NCBI GenBank assembly: GCA_030141605.1
Contig: JAQGDQ010000123.1
Coordinates: forward strand, 436,001 to 496,000
Length of the DNA stretch: 60,000 nucleotides
From: Tubiluchus corallicola
Taxonomy: Eukaryota; Priapulida; Priapulimorpha; Priapulimorphida; Tubiluchidae
Direction of reading: 5' to 3'
In this document: positions 49,101-59,645 of the stretch, in pieces
How positions within the stretch are numbered: the stretch's first letter is position 1
How the letters are laid out: each line of letters opens with the position of its first letter
The notes under the pieces: model-generated
Seen by the model: only the letters and a program-made list of their open reading frames with translations
What the model was told of the DNA's origin: nothing
Database searches by the model: none
Made by a program: the position numbers and the translations under genes

Positions 49101-52100
49101 CAGCAAATGAAAGGTCTTGATGAGACGAATCGAATGGTGTATTTTGACCCGTATTTAGTTGAGTCTTGACCTACTGGTCACTGGTCAAAAAGTGACAAGC
49201 TCGGATTTCATTGAAACTGTTAATCGGAATCAAACAGATTTCATACAATTAACAACATACAGTTGTTATTTATTTTGAAAACAATTTTTATTTGTAAATA
49301 CAAAACAAAGGTCGTCATGTGAAGCTTCTCCTGTCACAGAAGCGGAATGTCACCACAGTACAGTCAAAAACGTGCACTGGTTATTATTGTTATTTATACT
49401 CTGCAAACTCTAAGATCACAAAATTCACAGGGTGGGGGAATGACAACACTGTGTTGACCTCTGACCTCCAGTGAAGGGTGAAAGAGGGGGCGGGTCTTTA
49501 TTAACTTTTCATCAGGATCCATCTGTTCCTCTAATTTTTGAGCTAGGGCCAGATTCTTGGGTATGTGGTCAGGTGGGGCCACGTTTTTGGGTATGGCAGA
49601 ATATGGGTCATTTGGAGGGGAAAATTTTCCGCTAGGAGGCAAAAATCGAAAAATGTGGGTCGGGAACAGAATGTGCACCAAGTGTCTAGGAATCGAATAC
49701 CTTGTAGCATTTCAAATGAAAGGCCTCGAAGAGATGAGACGAATTAATCGTATATATGAAATGTCTCGATGAGACAAATTGAATGGTAATAGTTACGCAG
49801 AAATTAGTTGATCTCTGACCCCAGTAGTGGACAAAAACCGAAAAATGAGGGTCTGGGACAGAATCCATCGGGTATCTAGGAATAGTGTATGTAACATATC
49901 AAATGCAAAGCCTCGATGAGACGAATTGCATGGTATATGTTACAATGAGAATAGTTAGCCTGTGACCTTTTTAGGGGATAAAATAGGGGTTGAGGAGACA
50001 AATGCCTTCCAGTGTCAACCGAAACTAGTTTGTAGTACATCAAATGAAAGGTCTCAACGAAACAAACTGAATGGCATAAGTCATACCGAGATTGGTTGAC
50101 CTCTGACCCCTGGATCACGGGTTGAAATGTTACAAGTTGCCATTTCATTATGAAGCCAGTTCCTATGCATTTAACCAAAGCGAATTCAATAAAGCAAAAA
50201 AGAACTTTCAACGAAAAGGCTGGCGTCCTTTCAATATCAGATTCTGTAACTACTGCCTATATTATTTGCAAAATCCTCGGCTTCTGAAATATTGTCAACT
50301 AATTACCACTGTTTTCCTTATTTACAAATAAGTGGTACATAACCTTTTCCTAGGGTAAGAACGAGTAGTACCACAGAACAATTTATTATATCAAAGGTTT
50401 GATGAAACAATAGAGAATTTATCATGGCTTCAAAGTTTAGTGTGAAAATCCTTCGCATGAACCGAATGAGATGGAAATTACCAGACGGCAACCCTGCCAA
50501 ACACGTCGGAGCTATCCTGAACGATATAGAGGGCGCTAAGATGATAACAAATCTGCCGTTGGTGATATTTAACATATAAGCTTGTGAGACATCTGCAAGA
50601 TGTTTCAGAGGATCTTTATTTTTTATGTCATTGCTCCAACAATACCCCTCAAGACTGCGAGACGTATACGAAGCTTTCACACCAAATTTTCAGGGCATGA
50701 TAGCTTCGCTGTTGTTCGAGCAGCATATTAGTGTAAAAAATGTTCTGTACTGTTATCCGTTTTGTATCCCCTAGCAAAAACTTGCTTACATACCACCCTG
50801 CACATCTGTTAGTCCAATAATAAATATAGATAATTAATTTAGAAATGTTTAGATTATTTCGGGTAATTATGAAACAGAAACATCTTTCGTTTTGAATTTG
50901 TTTAAGTGTCGTAAAATCAAAATGTTAATTGGACAAACCTTAAAATAGCTCTCATTGTGACTTGTGAAGATATAAGACATATCTATATCTATATATGTAT
51001 CTGTATCTGTATCTGTATCTATTTCTGTATCTACATCTGCATCTACATCTTCATGTACATCTACATCTATAATCTATTACCTCCACTTTAGCTACGTTTG
51101 TATCTATGCCGTTGTAAGTAGAATTTAGCTGCATTTCTTAATTGCCGATTGCCGAAATGAAAAATAACACGACATTTTGCAACCTGATTTTCCGTACCTG
51201 ATTTTCCTACACCCGTCTTTCCGAATACTACGATCTTGGAATCTGTTGGTTTCGGCGATTTCTGCATTTCTGCAATTGTTGTCGTTTCCTTTTCAACTGC
51301 TGCTGCTAGTTCTACTGATATGAAAAATCATTTAAGATAGTCTGAATGCAGCCAAATTGTCGCTAGATCAGAATAAAATAATTCAGTAGAACCTATTTGG
51401 GCGAGCTTTGGTGTACTTCTCACATATGATATTTGAATGCATTATTAGGCACTTGTTAAGCTTTTTTATCCTCTGTGGCTATGAAAATTCTTGACGTGAT
51501 GCGAGAAATATCGTCTTCACGTGTATTCCATTTAAATTCATCCATAGTTTAGGTGGGTCACTCATCTCTCGTGTGAGACAATATCGAGAGAAACTACTGT
51601 GAGGTTTTTGTCTTCTTCGCCTGCAAAAGCGATAAAAGAGAATATAGTAATCTGTATTATAATCACGCTGCGCGTATAAAGAGAATATAGTATTCTGTAT
51701 TATAATCACGCTGCACATATAAAATTTATTGACAATAAAGCATTGAATTACTTCTTTGCAGTAGGGGTTCCCAACCTGGGTCCCAGGGAACACAATATAG
51801 CTTTTCAGGGAGTGGTAGAAATATAGGTTATATGACTTGTTTTTTTTATTTGTTTTTGTTTATGTTATTACCTATTGAAATGGTTGCTGTCGATTTATCA
51901 CCTACTCATCAAATTTCAAGAAAGTTGAAACAAGAACAAAGGAATATAGTAATTGAATTTTAAAGTAATAATTGTGATTGCTCAAGTGCAATGCTATATG
52001 TGGTTCAATACTAATATGATATCATTTTTGAAAAGTCGTTTAATCAAACATTAGGGGTCTGTATACTGCATAGAAAAGATCCCCTGCTTTACAAACATCT

Positions 52101-54724
52101 TAAAACACAACACTATCCTAGGATCCGTTGACGTTAGATGCTTACAAATTTTCAAAGTGGGCTAAGTAATTTTGTAGGTTCAGTGTCTACCTCAATTTTA
52201 ATAAACTAGATTGATTTGGGTACCGCCATAAGCGCCACGGTAAGTAGTCACTGCTGATGAATGCAGGACGCCGGCTTGCAAAATATCCAAATGAAAAAAA
52301 TGGTGAAATGCAGACATTCAAAAACTTCTTTTGCACTTTCACTCGTAGAAGAAGAAGTCAGAGTGATTATTTTCAGACTTTTCTCATTTATCATGTTACG
52401 TTTTGCTGATGCATTCATTAGATTCGTTAGGTTTTAAATTCTGACAAACTCTTGACAAAATTCTGACTGTATCGGATTCTGCTTAAATTTGCAGTTTTAT
52501 TACATTTTGTTAAATTAATTCTATGTAAGAGATGATTGTAATTGACCAATACGTCTTAAGCACTCTCATTTAAAGTCTGAACGTTGTAAATGCCAATCAG
52601 CTTCGTTTTTATGGTAATCACCCATTCCGCCAGTTAGCATTTCGCCAGTTGTAGTTAGAAATAGTAAAGTAAGCATTTAAATAGTACTGCACTTCGCCAG
52701 CGCAGCATTTCGCTAGTGCATCATTTCACCACTGTGCCATTTCGCCAGGTGATATTAGAGATAGCGCTGTAAATATTTAAATAATCCTGGCGAAAGAATA
52801 GACTGACGGATGATAGGCTGGCTAAACGATAGACTGACGAAATGATACACTGGCGAATTGTGCCCAAGCGAAGTGACATACAACTGCATCTTTTGTCCCT
52901 CCTCAAGAGTTTCAGCTCATGCATCACTCCTATAATCTTCTTGCTTTATTTAAAGAGATTTACTGGAGCATTTATTATTTTGATAAGAGATTGAGACATA
53001 CGAGCAGAAACTGTCTATAACGATGCTGATCGCATTCAAAAATAGCAGTAAGAGTCATTAATAATTTGTGTTTCCTCGAAGAGTTCGTTTATGGAATAAT
53101 GCCCTAGCTGATTAAGCAAATAATTCACAATGTAGAACATTTGCTCAAAATAAAAGTATACTTTGCAAACATTTGGTTATTGGTAGCCACAAATTTTTCA
53201 ATTTTCTTACCTATTTGGAGATCTAAGAGATTGATTAACTTTGCATCTATGATTTTAAATTCATGCAGAATAATATTACACTTTATCAATTGACTAGAGT
53301 AAAGATGTGTTGTTTATTTTTATTTTATTTTATTTCACATTCAATAAAAATATACATTAAAAAAACAAACTATAAAACATTAAAAACATGAATGTGAGGA
53401 GAGACGTAAAGAGACAAGCTGTTTACATGCGCCTATCGTACACAAGCCATTTATCAAAATTCTATCTAATGTTGAAAAGTTTAGAACTGCCCGCAGTGAC
53501 CAAAGGTGCATCATTTACCGGACTGGATAGGGAGTTCCACATTTGAACGACACGGTTAGAGAAGAAAACCCCAGAACCTCTTTTATTCGTCCTTCGCGAG
53601 ACAAAAAGCTAACGTAACAATTACTTATTTATGTGCTGCATCTTTACCTGTAAGACATGTAAATAAATATAAATGAGTAAATAAAATACGTAAATAAATG
53701 TTGTCTTTGCTTTTGTCAGCTTAAATTTTTTACCCGAAGGTTAAAATATATGTCTTGGGAATTTTTTGCTCAAACAAAACGTTAATTTGTGATTAGCGTT
53801 TTGACCATGAACATAGAAATTATAGCAATTTTTTTCTTTTCTTTTATGCAAGACAGGAAATTTACTGCAATTTCTTTTGGCTATACAAGCAACGCGCAAC
53901 GTATTGGCATTATACGTAGTTTTAATTGCAACAACATAAACTAAACGGTCCATTACGTTAAGGCTTAGGTTCCTGTGAAACCCTTGTGACCTTGTAAGCT
54001 TGGCAGCAGTAAAAGTTTTATTACTTAGTTTGCTAATTTTAGATTTCCGGTATTCCGACAAGATAATAAGCTCGTAACTCGACGAGTGGCCTATATGTTA
54101 CAGGTTTCTTAAAATTCCTATGCATTTCATATAACTGATTAACTGGCTGACTGAAATACTATAGATTTTGAATGAAAGTGATTTACAAGTTATAGCCGGC
54201 ACATCAGACCATAAGGCTTGTATACCTCTGTATAGCCTCTGTTTCTTTCTCCGTCCGCCCGTCCATCTACCTTTTTAGCTATCTGTCTCTCTGTCTGTCA
54301 TTTGTTTGTTTGTCTGTTTGCCTGTCTGTCTGTCTGCCTGCCTGCCTGTCTCTCTGTCTGTCTGTCTGCCTGCCTGCCTGTCTCTCTGTCTGTCCGTCTG
54401 TCTGTCTGTCCGTCCGTCCGTCCGTCCGTCCGTCCGTCCATCCATCCATCCATCCATCAATCCATCTATTTATCTATCTATCTATCTATCCATCTATCTA
54501 TCCAACCGACCTACCAACAAATCGAATTTAAATTCGCACATCCCCTAAAATAAAATTGCCATTATACAAAATGTCTAGGAACAGTACACTACGAATCCAA
54601 GAATTACACATTATGCCCGGACACACATTAGCGTTATATATATTATGCCTATGAAAAGTGTAGAAGGAACTAAGTTAGACACTTTACCTGGTTTGTTTTG
54701 ACTTTCCATTAAATGCCTAGGCAT
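37811..54724 (-). CDS. RERG: RERG-like Ras-family small GTPase
   Basis: Seven coding exons join in phase: 54724-54688, 51314-51198, 41438-41382, 40678-40605, 39736-39548, 38595-38448 and 37905-37811 (TGA), giving 238 codons. G-motifs: P-loop GKTGVGKS (44-51), switch [14 protein letters not shown] (64-76), G3 DTGGQ (91-95), NKADLD (149-154) and ECSA (177-180). [14 protein letters not shown] and the tail RRRSS...[11 protein letters not shown] identify the RERG group. As in RERG there is no CAAX box, so it should be cytosolic or nuclear rather than prenyl-anchored. Human RERG is a low-activity GTPase that restrains growth. Oddities are an N-terminal extension of about 35-40 residues before the core, Gly in place of the usual Ala in DTAGQ, and Thr at the Ras Gly12 position. 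Intron 2 is 9.8 kb and full of repeats. An in-frame stop lies upstream of the chosen start. Confidence 0.92.
37906..38447 (-). other. last intron of the RERG-like gene
   Basis: About 540 bp, AT-rich, with CACTCATT-type degenerate simple sequence around 38045-38155. No gene. Confidence 0.6.
38770..38890 (+). repeat. tRNA-like, possibly SINE-derived sequence
   Basis: A TGGTTTATGGACGATGCG box resembling an A box, and GATTCAAATCCAGG resembling a B box, are spaced about as in a tRNA. Folding is poor, so a SINE head or pseudo-tRNA is more likely than a functional tRNA. It lies in a RERG-like intron. Confidence 0.35.
40035..40080. repeat. (TG)n/(CG)n alternating purine-pyrimidine tract
   Basis: GTGTGTGTG followed by GCGTGCGTGCGTGCG. 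Such tracts can adopt Z-DNA. It lies in RERG-like intron 4, between the exons at 40605 and 39736. Confidence 0.85.
42341..42714. mobile_element. hAT-like MITE, copy 1
   Basis: Inverted ends CAGGGCCGGATTATGACC and ATAATCCGGTTCTG. The CAGGG ends are typical of hAT elements. Flanking 8-mers ACTGTACG and ACTGCATT agree at five positions, possibly a decayed 8-bp target duplication. Same family as 45574-45941. Confidence 0.82.
43270..44310 (+). mobile_element. 3' end of a CR1/L2-like non-LTR retrotransposon
   Basis: The frame carries the usual end of such ORF2 proteins: a [11 protein letters not shown] block, then [16 protein letters not shown] and [11 protein letters not shown] long AT-rich 3' region ends near AATAAATAAAG at about 44290. 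Frames are broken by stops upstream. Confidence 0.65.
45574..45941. mobile_element. hAT-like MITE, copy 2
   Basis: Starts CAGGGCAAGATTATG and ends AATCCGGCCCTG. Internally collinear with copy 1 (TTTTGGGGCCCCTAGG, AAACTTATTGCAAA-like, CAATAAAGATATTCTTTAAG). Same orientation, about 3.2 kb away. Confidence 0.85.
46045..46215. repeat. ATCTC/ATCTT pentanucleotide array
   Basis: About 34 five-base units, in order TTTCA/TTTTA, then ATCTC, then ATCTT, then TATTT. Units are homogeneous inside blocks and change abruptly between them. The Ser/Ile/Leu-rich open frame over it is an artefact. Confidence 0.95.
46738..46805. repeat. (GGT)n trinucleotide repeat
   Basis: GGTGGT units interrupted by AGT and GAT. 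A 119-codon plus-strand open frame (46572-46931) crosses it, encoding a poly-Gly/Ser stretch with no recognisable domain; I do not call it a gene. Confidence 0.85.
46990..47605 (+). mobile_element. 3' end of a non-LTR retrotransposon
   Basis: A short frame ending in [18 protein letters not shown], the characteristic end of CR1/L2/Jockey-type ORF2. A T-rich 3' UTR follows and finishes with AATAAAGATTTTACTACTAC, a short tandem tail typical of these elements. Confidence 0.7.
48390..50125 (+). repeat. array of diverged ~140-bp repeats
   Basis: The core CAAATGAAAGGTCTCGATGA (continuing GACGAATTGAATGGTATAAG) recurs at 48698, 48838, 48956, 49104, 49713, about 49753 (partial), 49900 and 50041. Spacing is mostly 118-148 bp. 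Upstream of most cores is a TGCTTCCAGTGTC-like block; downstream are TTGACC/CTGACCCC and GGACAAAAA blocks. A further block, TTTTGAGCTAGGGCCA, occurs at about 48521 and again about 1 kb later at about 49536, so there is higher-order duplication. The core holds GTCTC-GAT-GAGAC, a small inverted repeat. No coding potential is conserved. Confidence 0.85.
50985..51075. repeat. ATCTGT/ATCTAC hexanucleotide repeat
   Basis: About fifteen six-base units with variants, ending about 120 bp from the RERG-like P-loop exon. Confidence 0.85.
51635..51720. repeat. 43-bp tandem duplication
   Basis: Two adjacent copies of AAAGAGAATATAGTAATCTG plus TATTATAATCACGCTGC, with two or three differences, in RERG-like intron 1. 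Confidence 0.9.
51759..52086. mobile_element. hAT-like MITE, decayed
   Basis: Starts CAGTAGGGGTTCCCAACC and ends in GATCCCCTG, an imperfect inverted repeat of the ...GGGGTTCCCAACC type common in hAT elements. AT-rich interior without coding. Target duplication unclear. Confidence 0.5.
52620..52865. repeat. foldback repeat built on ATTTCGCCAG
   Basis: Direct cores ATTTCGCCAG or variants occur at about 52624, 52639, 52692, 52707, 52723 and 52739. Inverted cores CTGGCGAAA, GGCTGGCTAAA, GACTGACGAAAT and CACTGGCGAAT lie at about 52788-52860. A longer direct repeat (TTCGCCAGTTGTAGTTAGAA versus TTCGCCAGGTGATATTAGAG) is about 100 bp apart. The stretch could fold back on itself. Confidence 0.75.
53330..53605 (-). 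mobile_element. 3' end of a non-LTR retrotransposon, antisense
   Basis: The minus strand reads [20 protein letters not shown] then [12 protein letters not shown], the usual C-terminal block of CR1/L2/Jockey-type ORF2. After it comes a stop-containing stretch and an A/T-rich end at 53300-53390. 5' truncated. Confidence 0.72.
54236..54512. repeat. tetranucleotide array (CTGT, CTGC, CCGT, CCAT, CTAT)
   Basis: About 65 four-base units ordered in blocks by variant. Open frames in three phases (Cys/Leu/Ser/Pro-rich) and on the other strand are artefacts of a period-4 repeat. It lies about 180 bp from the RERG-like first coding exon. Confidence 0.95.
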
Positions 54725-56880
54725 TGTATAGAATACCCGGTTTCACACTGCCTGTAAAATATACACAGTACAGCCACTCGAAGGCGTTGGACAAGCGCTC
54801 AGACGCTCAGGCAGATAACATACCAAATTGCACACAAAATCGTCAGTGACATTATTATCACTTAAATTAGGCACTTTTTCCCAATAATTATAAATGACTA
54901 GTTAATTTTTACATCTTTTCACACTGAACGTCAAGGTGTACTAAATGTTGACCGTTGCGGCGGGACCGGAATTTACATACATCAAGGATAATCCTCTTGA
55001 ATGACACACTGGACCGACAGAAATGTCTTTGCCACGTTGGATATGCCAAGGACATACGCATACATCCTCCCTCAATGACAGAAATCCCGAGAAGCCGTGT
55101 TACAGACGAAACTGACTAAAAGAAGTATTCCCGGGTGGCTGCCCATCCATTTACTAATCAGATTGCATCGCTTAACTTCTGTTGCTAACCTGGTAGCCTA
55201 ACCATAAACACCGGCTTCTTCCGAACGTTAAAAAATCTGGGTAAATAACGTACAAAGATAGAAACGTTCTTTAAGTGTTCCATGGTCATAATTTAAATAA
55301 CTTCTTGGCAACACGTCTTTGCCGAATAAATACGCACAGGATTGTAAAAATGACAATAAATTGAAAAGGTCACATTCTGCATCATTAACGCCAAGACGAG
55401 CGGACGCTGACGCATAATAAGTTTTCCAATAAAGCTTTTACGACTTTTCTGCGTTATCTGTTAAACCTCATCAAAGAACTCGTTAATTATTCATTAATTA
55501 CTGCGGATATAAAACTAAGCACAAATTAGAGGCCTGTTAGAGTGAAGAAAAGACCACTGCGGCCGTCACCTTCAAGCAAATTTTGTCTTTTAGGGGAAAT
55601 TGTGTTAGGAAATATCTCGATATGAAGCACAATAAATAGCAACTGAAATGAGCTGGCGCTTGTCATTGGCGCTTATAGCGATTGCTCAGTTTTTAAATGC
55701 CATCACATTGTGCATAATGGCACTATGCTATAGTACAGTCCTTAGGCCTAATCAGCGCCGTCTATAAATGTGAATGCTGAACTGTCAGAAGCTTATGTAC
55801 CTTTAAATTTGGTGGTTTGTTTAACTCAGCAAATGCGTCTTTGGTATCTGTACGATTAAGGCTAGCAGTATTTCAAAAATTAAGCTGAAAAGTACTTTTT
55901 GTAACTGCGTAGTTTGAGTTAGACTTACACGCGTTGTGTTAGCCTATTAATCTGTGAAAATGAAATGTTCTGATTGGATTGCAAGTGGCAACTTAATATT
56001 ATTGCGTAATATTAGCTAATATTACTTTGAATAATACGTTGATCAAAACAAGACGGTACGTCAAAGTCCGTATATATGAACATTTAGGCCTTTCCGTACA
56101 CACTAAGTGACCGCTGAGCAAACCATCTTACTCTCCCGTGTATGAACAAAGACAAATGACAGATCATCTCACAGCGTTACAAAATTTTACTGTTATAAGT
56201 TTTGCTCGAACTGTTTCACAATTTTAAGCAATATCTAAATAATCAACAATCCAACGTACCTTTAGGCCTACACCTACTTGCTTAAATGACTTCGGGGTGT
56301 TCACTAAAAATTATTATCGATGAATATATTTAACTACTAGGCTCTGAGTGTTTTTCAAATTTTTTCACTCATTAGATGTCTATCAGAAAATGAAAGAAAG
56401 CTCACCATGTTCCTATAGGTGCATTATTATGTTAGACTTTTGATAAATCTGGGATTTTTGCAGGATGTGTCTATTGCAAATATCGTTACCCATTACAATT
56501 TAGAGAAAAGGTGTTATTTATTTGACATCCATTCAACTCTAGTAGGGCGCATTTTTCAACTCAAATCTGCCGTGAAAGCTGGTAAGCTTCTTGATGTGAC
56601 AACGACGGAATGGCAGTCGAACGACTTAAACCACTTATTTGAAAAAACAATATTAGTTGTTTTGTAGCAACGAATGTTCATATTGCGCAAAAAGCAGGAA
56701 AAGTTAATTTAAGTTTTTGTCGTTTCAAGCCAGTTGAATGACTTTAGTTAATCGTGTATCAACGCCTATATCATTGGAATCCTCCCAACAATTTACGAAA
56801 TTACAGCTGCACGGACGGTTTCTAAAGGTGTCGTTCATGCTTTATCATTTTACGATAAGCTACAAACATAAGGACATTTG
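54725..56880. other. region upstream of the RERG-like gene
   Basis: It should hold the promoter and any 5' UTR exons of the RERG-like gene. No further gene is recognisable except the weak exon candidate at 56464. Confidence 0.5.
56464..56581 (+). CDS. orphan exon candidate
   Basis: A TTTTTGCAG acceptor and a GTAAGC donor bracket 118 bases that are open in phase 0 and end in phase 1 (content like NIVTHYNLEKRCYLFDIHST). The frame is also open beyond both ends (56419-56667). No family recognised; it may be part of a retrotransposon or chance. Confidence 0.22.
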
Positions 56881-56885
56881 ATAAT

Positions 56886-59190
56886 AATTTAAAAAAAAAC
56901 AGAGTAACGTGACCACTAACCTGTCGCAGTTGTTATTAAGTAAAACTAACGAGTCTTAATCCAACGTTTAAAAACGTTATTGACGTGTTAATCAGCGACA
57001 CTCAAAAAGGTTTGTTAAAGGGTCGATACATAGCTGAAAACACAAGACTATTGTACGACATTACTTTACGCAGAAAAAGTGGCATTCCTGGAATTTTGTT
57101 ATTAATTGATTTTGAAAAGGCATTTGACACCATAGAGTGAAAATTCATAGACAAAATATTAAACTTTTTAAATTTTGGTGATAATTTTCAAAAATGGATC
57201 AGAATTTGTTATAATAATATTGAAAGCTGTGTGCTTAATAATGGATCATACAGTAGCTTCTTCAAATTGCATCGGGGAAATAGGCAGGGGGACCCTGTCT
57301 CGCCATACATTTTCATATTGTGCGTGGAGTTTTTAGCTTTTGAAATATGTAAAGATGTTAAGAGTATTGTTGAAAATAACAACGAAATAGTCTTAAGCCA
57401 ATATGCGGATGATACCACAGTTATTCTCATCTGCTTCACTATTTGCAGCCCATCGTATAGTAAATAATTTTGGTAAATTTTCTGGGTTAAAAATGAATTC
57501 TAATAAAACAAAGGCAATTTGGTTCGGTGCCTTAAGGGGTTCCCAAGCACGCATTTGTAAAAATTTACAGTTGGACTGGACGAATGATATCTTTACAGTT
57601 TTGGGAATAAAATTTGATCTGCATAATTTGGAGAAGATTTTTGATCTGAATTTGAAAGATAAACTTGTTGAAATTCGAAATCTTATAAAAGTTTGGTCCT
57701 GGCAATGACTTACGATCTGTGGGCGGATAGCTGTTTTTAAATCGTTAATATTGTTAAAAATAGTCCATTTGTTACCATCCCTCCCCATTGTGAATTATGA
57801 AAAATTTAAACCTATTGAGAAATTAGCATATAAGTTTGTATGGGGTGGTAAACGAGATAAAGTTAAATAAAAACACTTATGTCCGAAATTTCAGAAGGTG
57901 GAGCAAATATGGTGGATTTGGAATCGCTTGCCGAATCCTTGAAATCTAAGTGGACTCAAAGGCTAATGACAACAGATGGAACTTGGCAAGAGATAACAAA
58001 AAAATTCTTAGAAAAACTGGGTAGAATCCCATTTTGGAAAATGGAAAAAACTTTCCTAGTAAAGAAGAGTGTAACGTTTGGAAACCCCTTCTGGCAAGAT
58101 GTAATTATATGCTGGTGTGAAGTATTAAGAAATCCGATAACTCAAACGGATTATTTAAAACAGACATTATGGTATAATAATAATATAAAGACAAACGTTA
58201 CTCCTGCGTTCTGTACAACATGTATTGAAAATAATGTATTATACGTTAAGGATTTAATGAATGATAATGGAACCGTAATGCCACGTGATCAGTTCATTAG
58301 TAAATTTGAAATTGAAGTTGATTTTCTTGAATATTACAGTCTTGTCAGTGCAATTCCAAATAGATGGTGCAATGATATTCGAAATGCGGGTGTTAAACAG
58401 TGTAGAGCCGAGACTGAAAATCGCGGAACTGAAAAACTTGTATCACAAGGCGACTTTAAAACATCGATTGTGTATAAAAAGTTATTATCTCAAAAAAGTC
58501 TTCCGCCAATTTCTGAACTGAAATGGTAGGGAAAATTCATAAATTATAATATAAATTGGAAAAACGCATATCTGCTTGGTTTCAAATGTACAAAAGATCC
58601 TAATAGACGCAATTGCCAGTTTAGTGTTCTGCACAGAATACTAACCACAAAATCAATAAGGTTGATTCTGACACTTCTAATTTTTGCAATTCGGAAACAG
58701 AAACCATATTACATATTCTGTGGGATTGTAATAAAGTAAAACTCATATGGGAACATTTCAAACAATGGTGGGTGCAAAGTACAAGTAATGCATAAGAAAT
58801 TGATAAGTCAATTGTAGTTGTTTAAATAAGACCATTTTAATAGTAAAATATTATATTTGGTGTACTCGAAGCAAATTACGAATACTGAATTTTAATCATG
58901 CAGTGAGCTGTATTAAGTATATGTATAAGGCGGAGAAATATGTAGGTGCCTATCTTGGGATGCTAGAAAAAGTTGAAGCTAGTTGGTTATCTTTGAAACA
59001 TATATTCTAATGATTTACTGAACAACCAAAATTGCCAGATTGTAGTCAATGCATATTTACTGATTGCAACTAATTGCATTCATTGACAGTCAATTAGTGT
59101 TTACATTTGTTTAATGTTAATTTAAACGTCTTAGTTTTTTGTAATTTGTAAAGTATGTTTTGTATTAAATAAAATGTTAAATAAAAAAAG
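56886..59190 (+). mobile_element. L1/Tx1-like non-LTR retrotransposon, 5' truncated and decayed
   Basis: Pieces of ORF2 follow in order across frame breaks: KNVIDVLISDTQKGLLKGRY, then LLLIDFEKAFDTIE with a stop, then RGNRQGDPVSPYIFILCVEF, then the catalytic QYADDT near 57400, a frameshift, SGLKMNSNKTKAIWFGAL, and a long 3' domain open at 57879-58529. A C-terminal zinc-knuckle-like region (CNF, CNSE, H, C) lies near 58690. An A-rich end AATAAAATGTTAAATAAAAA lies near 59170. The block order and the GRYIAENTRLLYDI site fit the L1/Tx1 group. Several stops show it is dead. It lies beyond the RERG-like 5' end. Confidence 0.85.
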
Positions 59191-59439
59191 TAAAATTAAC
59201 AGAGACTTTTAAGCCAACATTCTCAGCAAACTTATAAGTTGATTTGCATGACACGATTTTAATGCAAGAGCTTACTCAACAATAAAGAAGCAAATATGTC
59301 AAACTCATACTGCACCTTGTAATGTGACACCAGTAGGCCTAATTAGTGCATTATACGCCGTGCAGCGAAATGTCACTGCCCAAATGATCTCATTAAAGCA
59401 AATCTTTTGATGCGCGCATTGTTATTTTCTTAAGATGCT

Positions 59440-59645
59440 GTAGCGTCTTAATGATGATACAGAGATACGATTTCAGTGTTCCAGTCGAGGTTCGAGCCCC
59501 GCAGGCTTCAATCCCAGGACACATAAGACCTACCCTCTATGTTATGTAATATGTGTTACGTGAACTTAACCTGTATTGTTGTAAGTGCAGCAGCCATTAT
59601 TGCTAATGTTGTATATTAAGTGAATGGCGATAAACGCTCTTTACA
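59440..59645 (+). repeat. possible tRNA-derived SINE
   Basis: GAGGTTCGAGCCCC matches a tRNA B box; the A box is weak. The body continues to a GGCGATAAACGCTCTTTACA end of the type seen in SINE tails. Only one copy is in the window, so this is tentative. Confidence 0.35.

Larger units (their letters stand above)
41439..51197 (-). other. RERG-like intron 2 (9.8 kb), repeat-rich
   Basis: It separates the P-loop exon from the switch I exon. Contents in order: hAT-like MITE, non-LTR 3' end, second hAT-like MITE, pentanucleotide array, GGT repeat, second non-LTR 3' end, ~140-bp repeat array, ATCTGT-type repeat. I see no gene inside; the open frames there are short. Confidence 0.75.

Noticed and set aside
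54275-54553. Several overlapping Cys/Pro/Ser- and Asp/Arg/Gln-rich open frames on both strands
   Set aside because: A period-4 repeat keeps all frames open.
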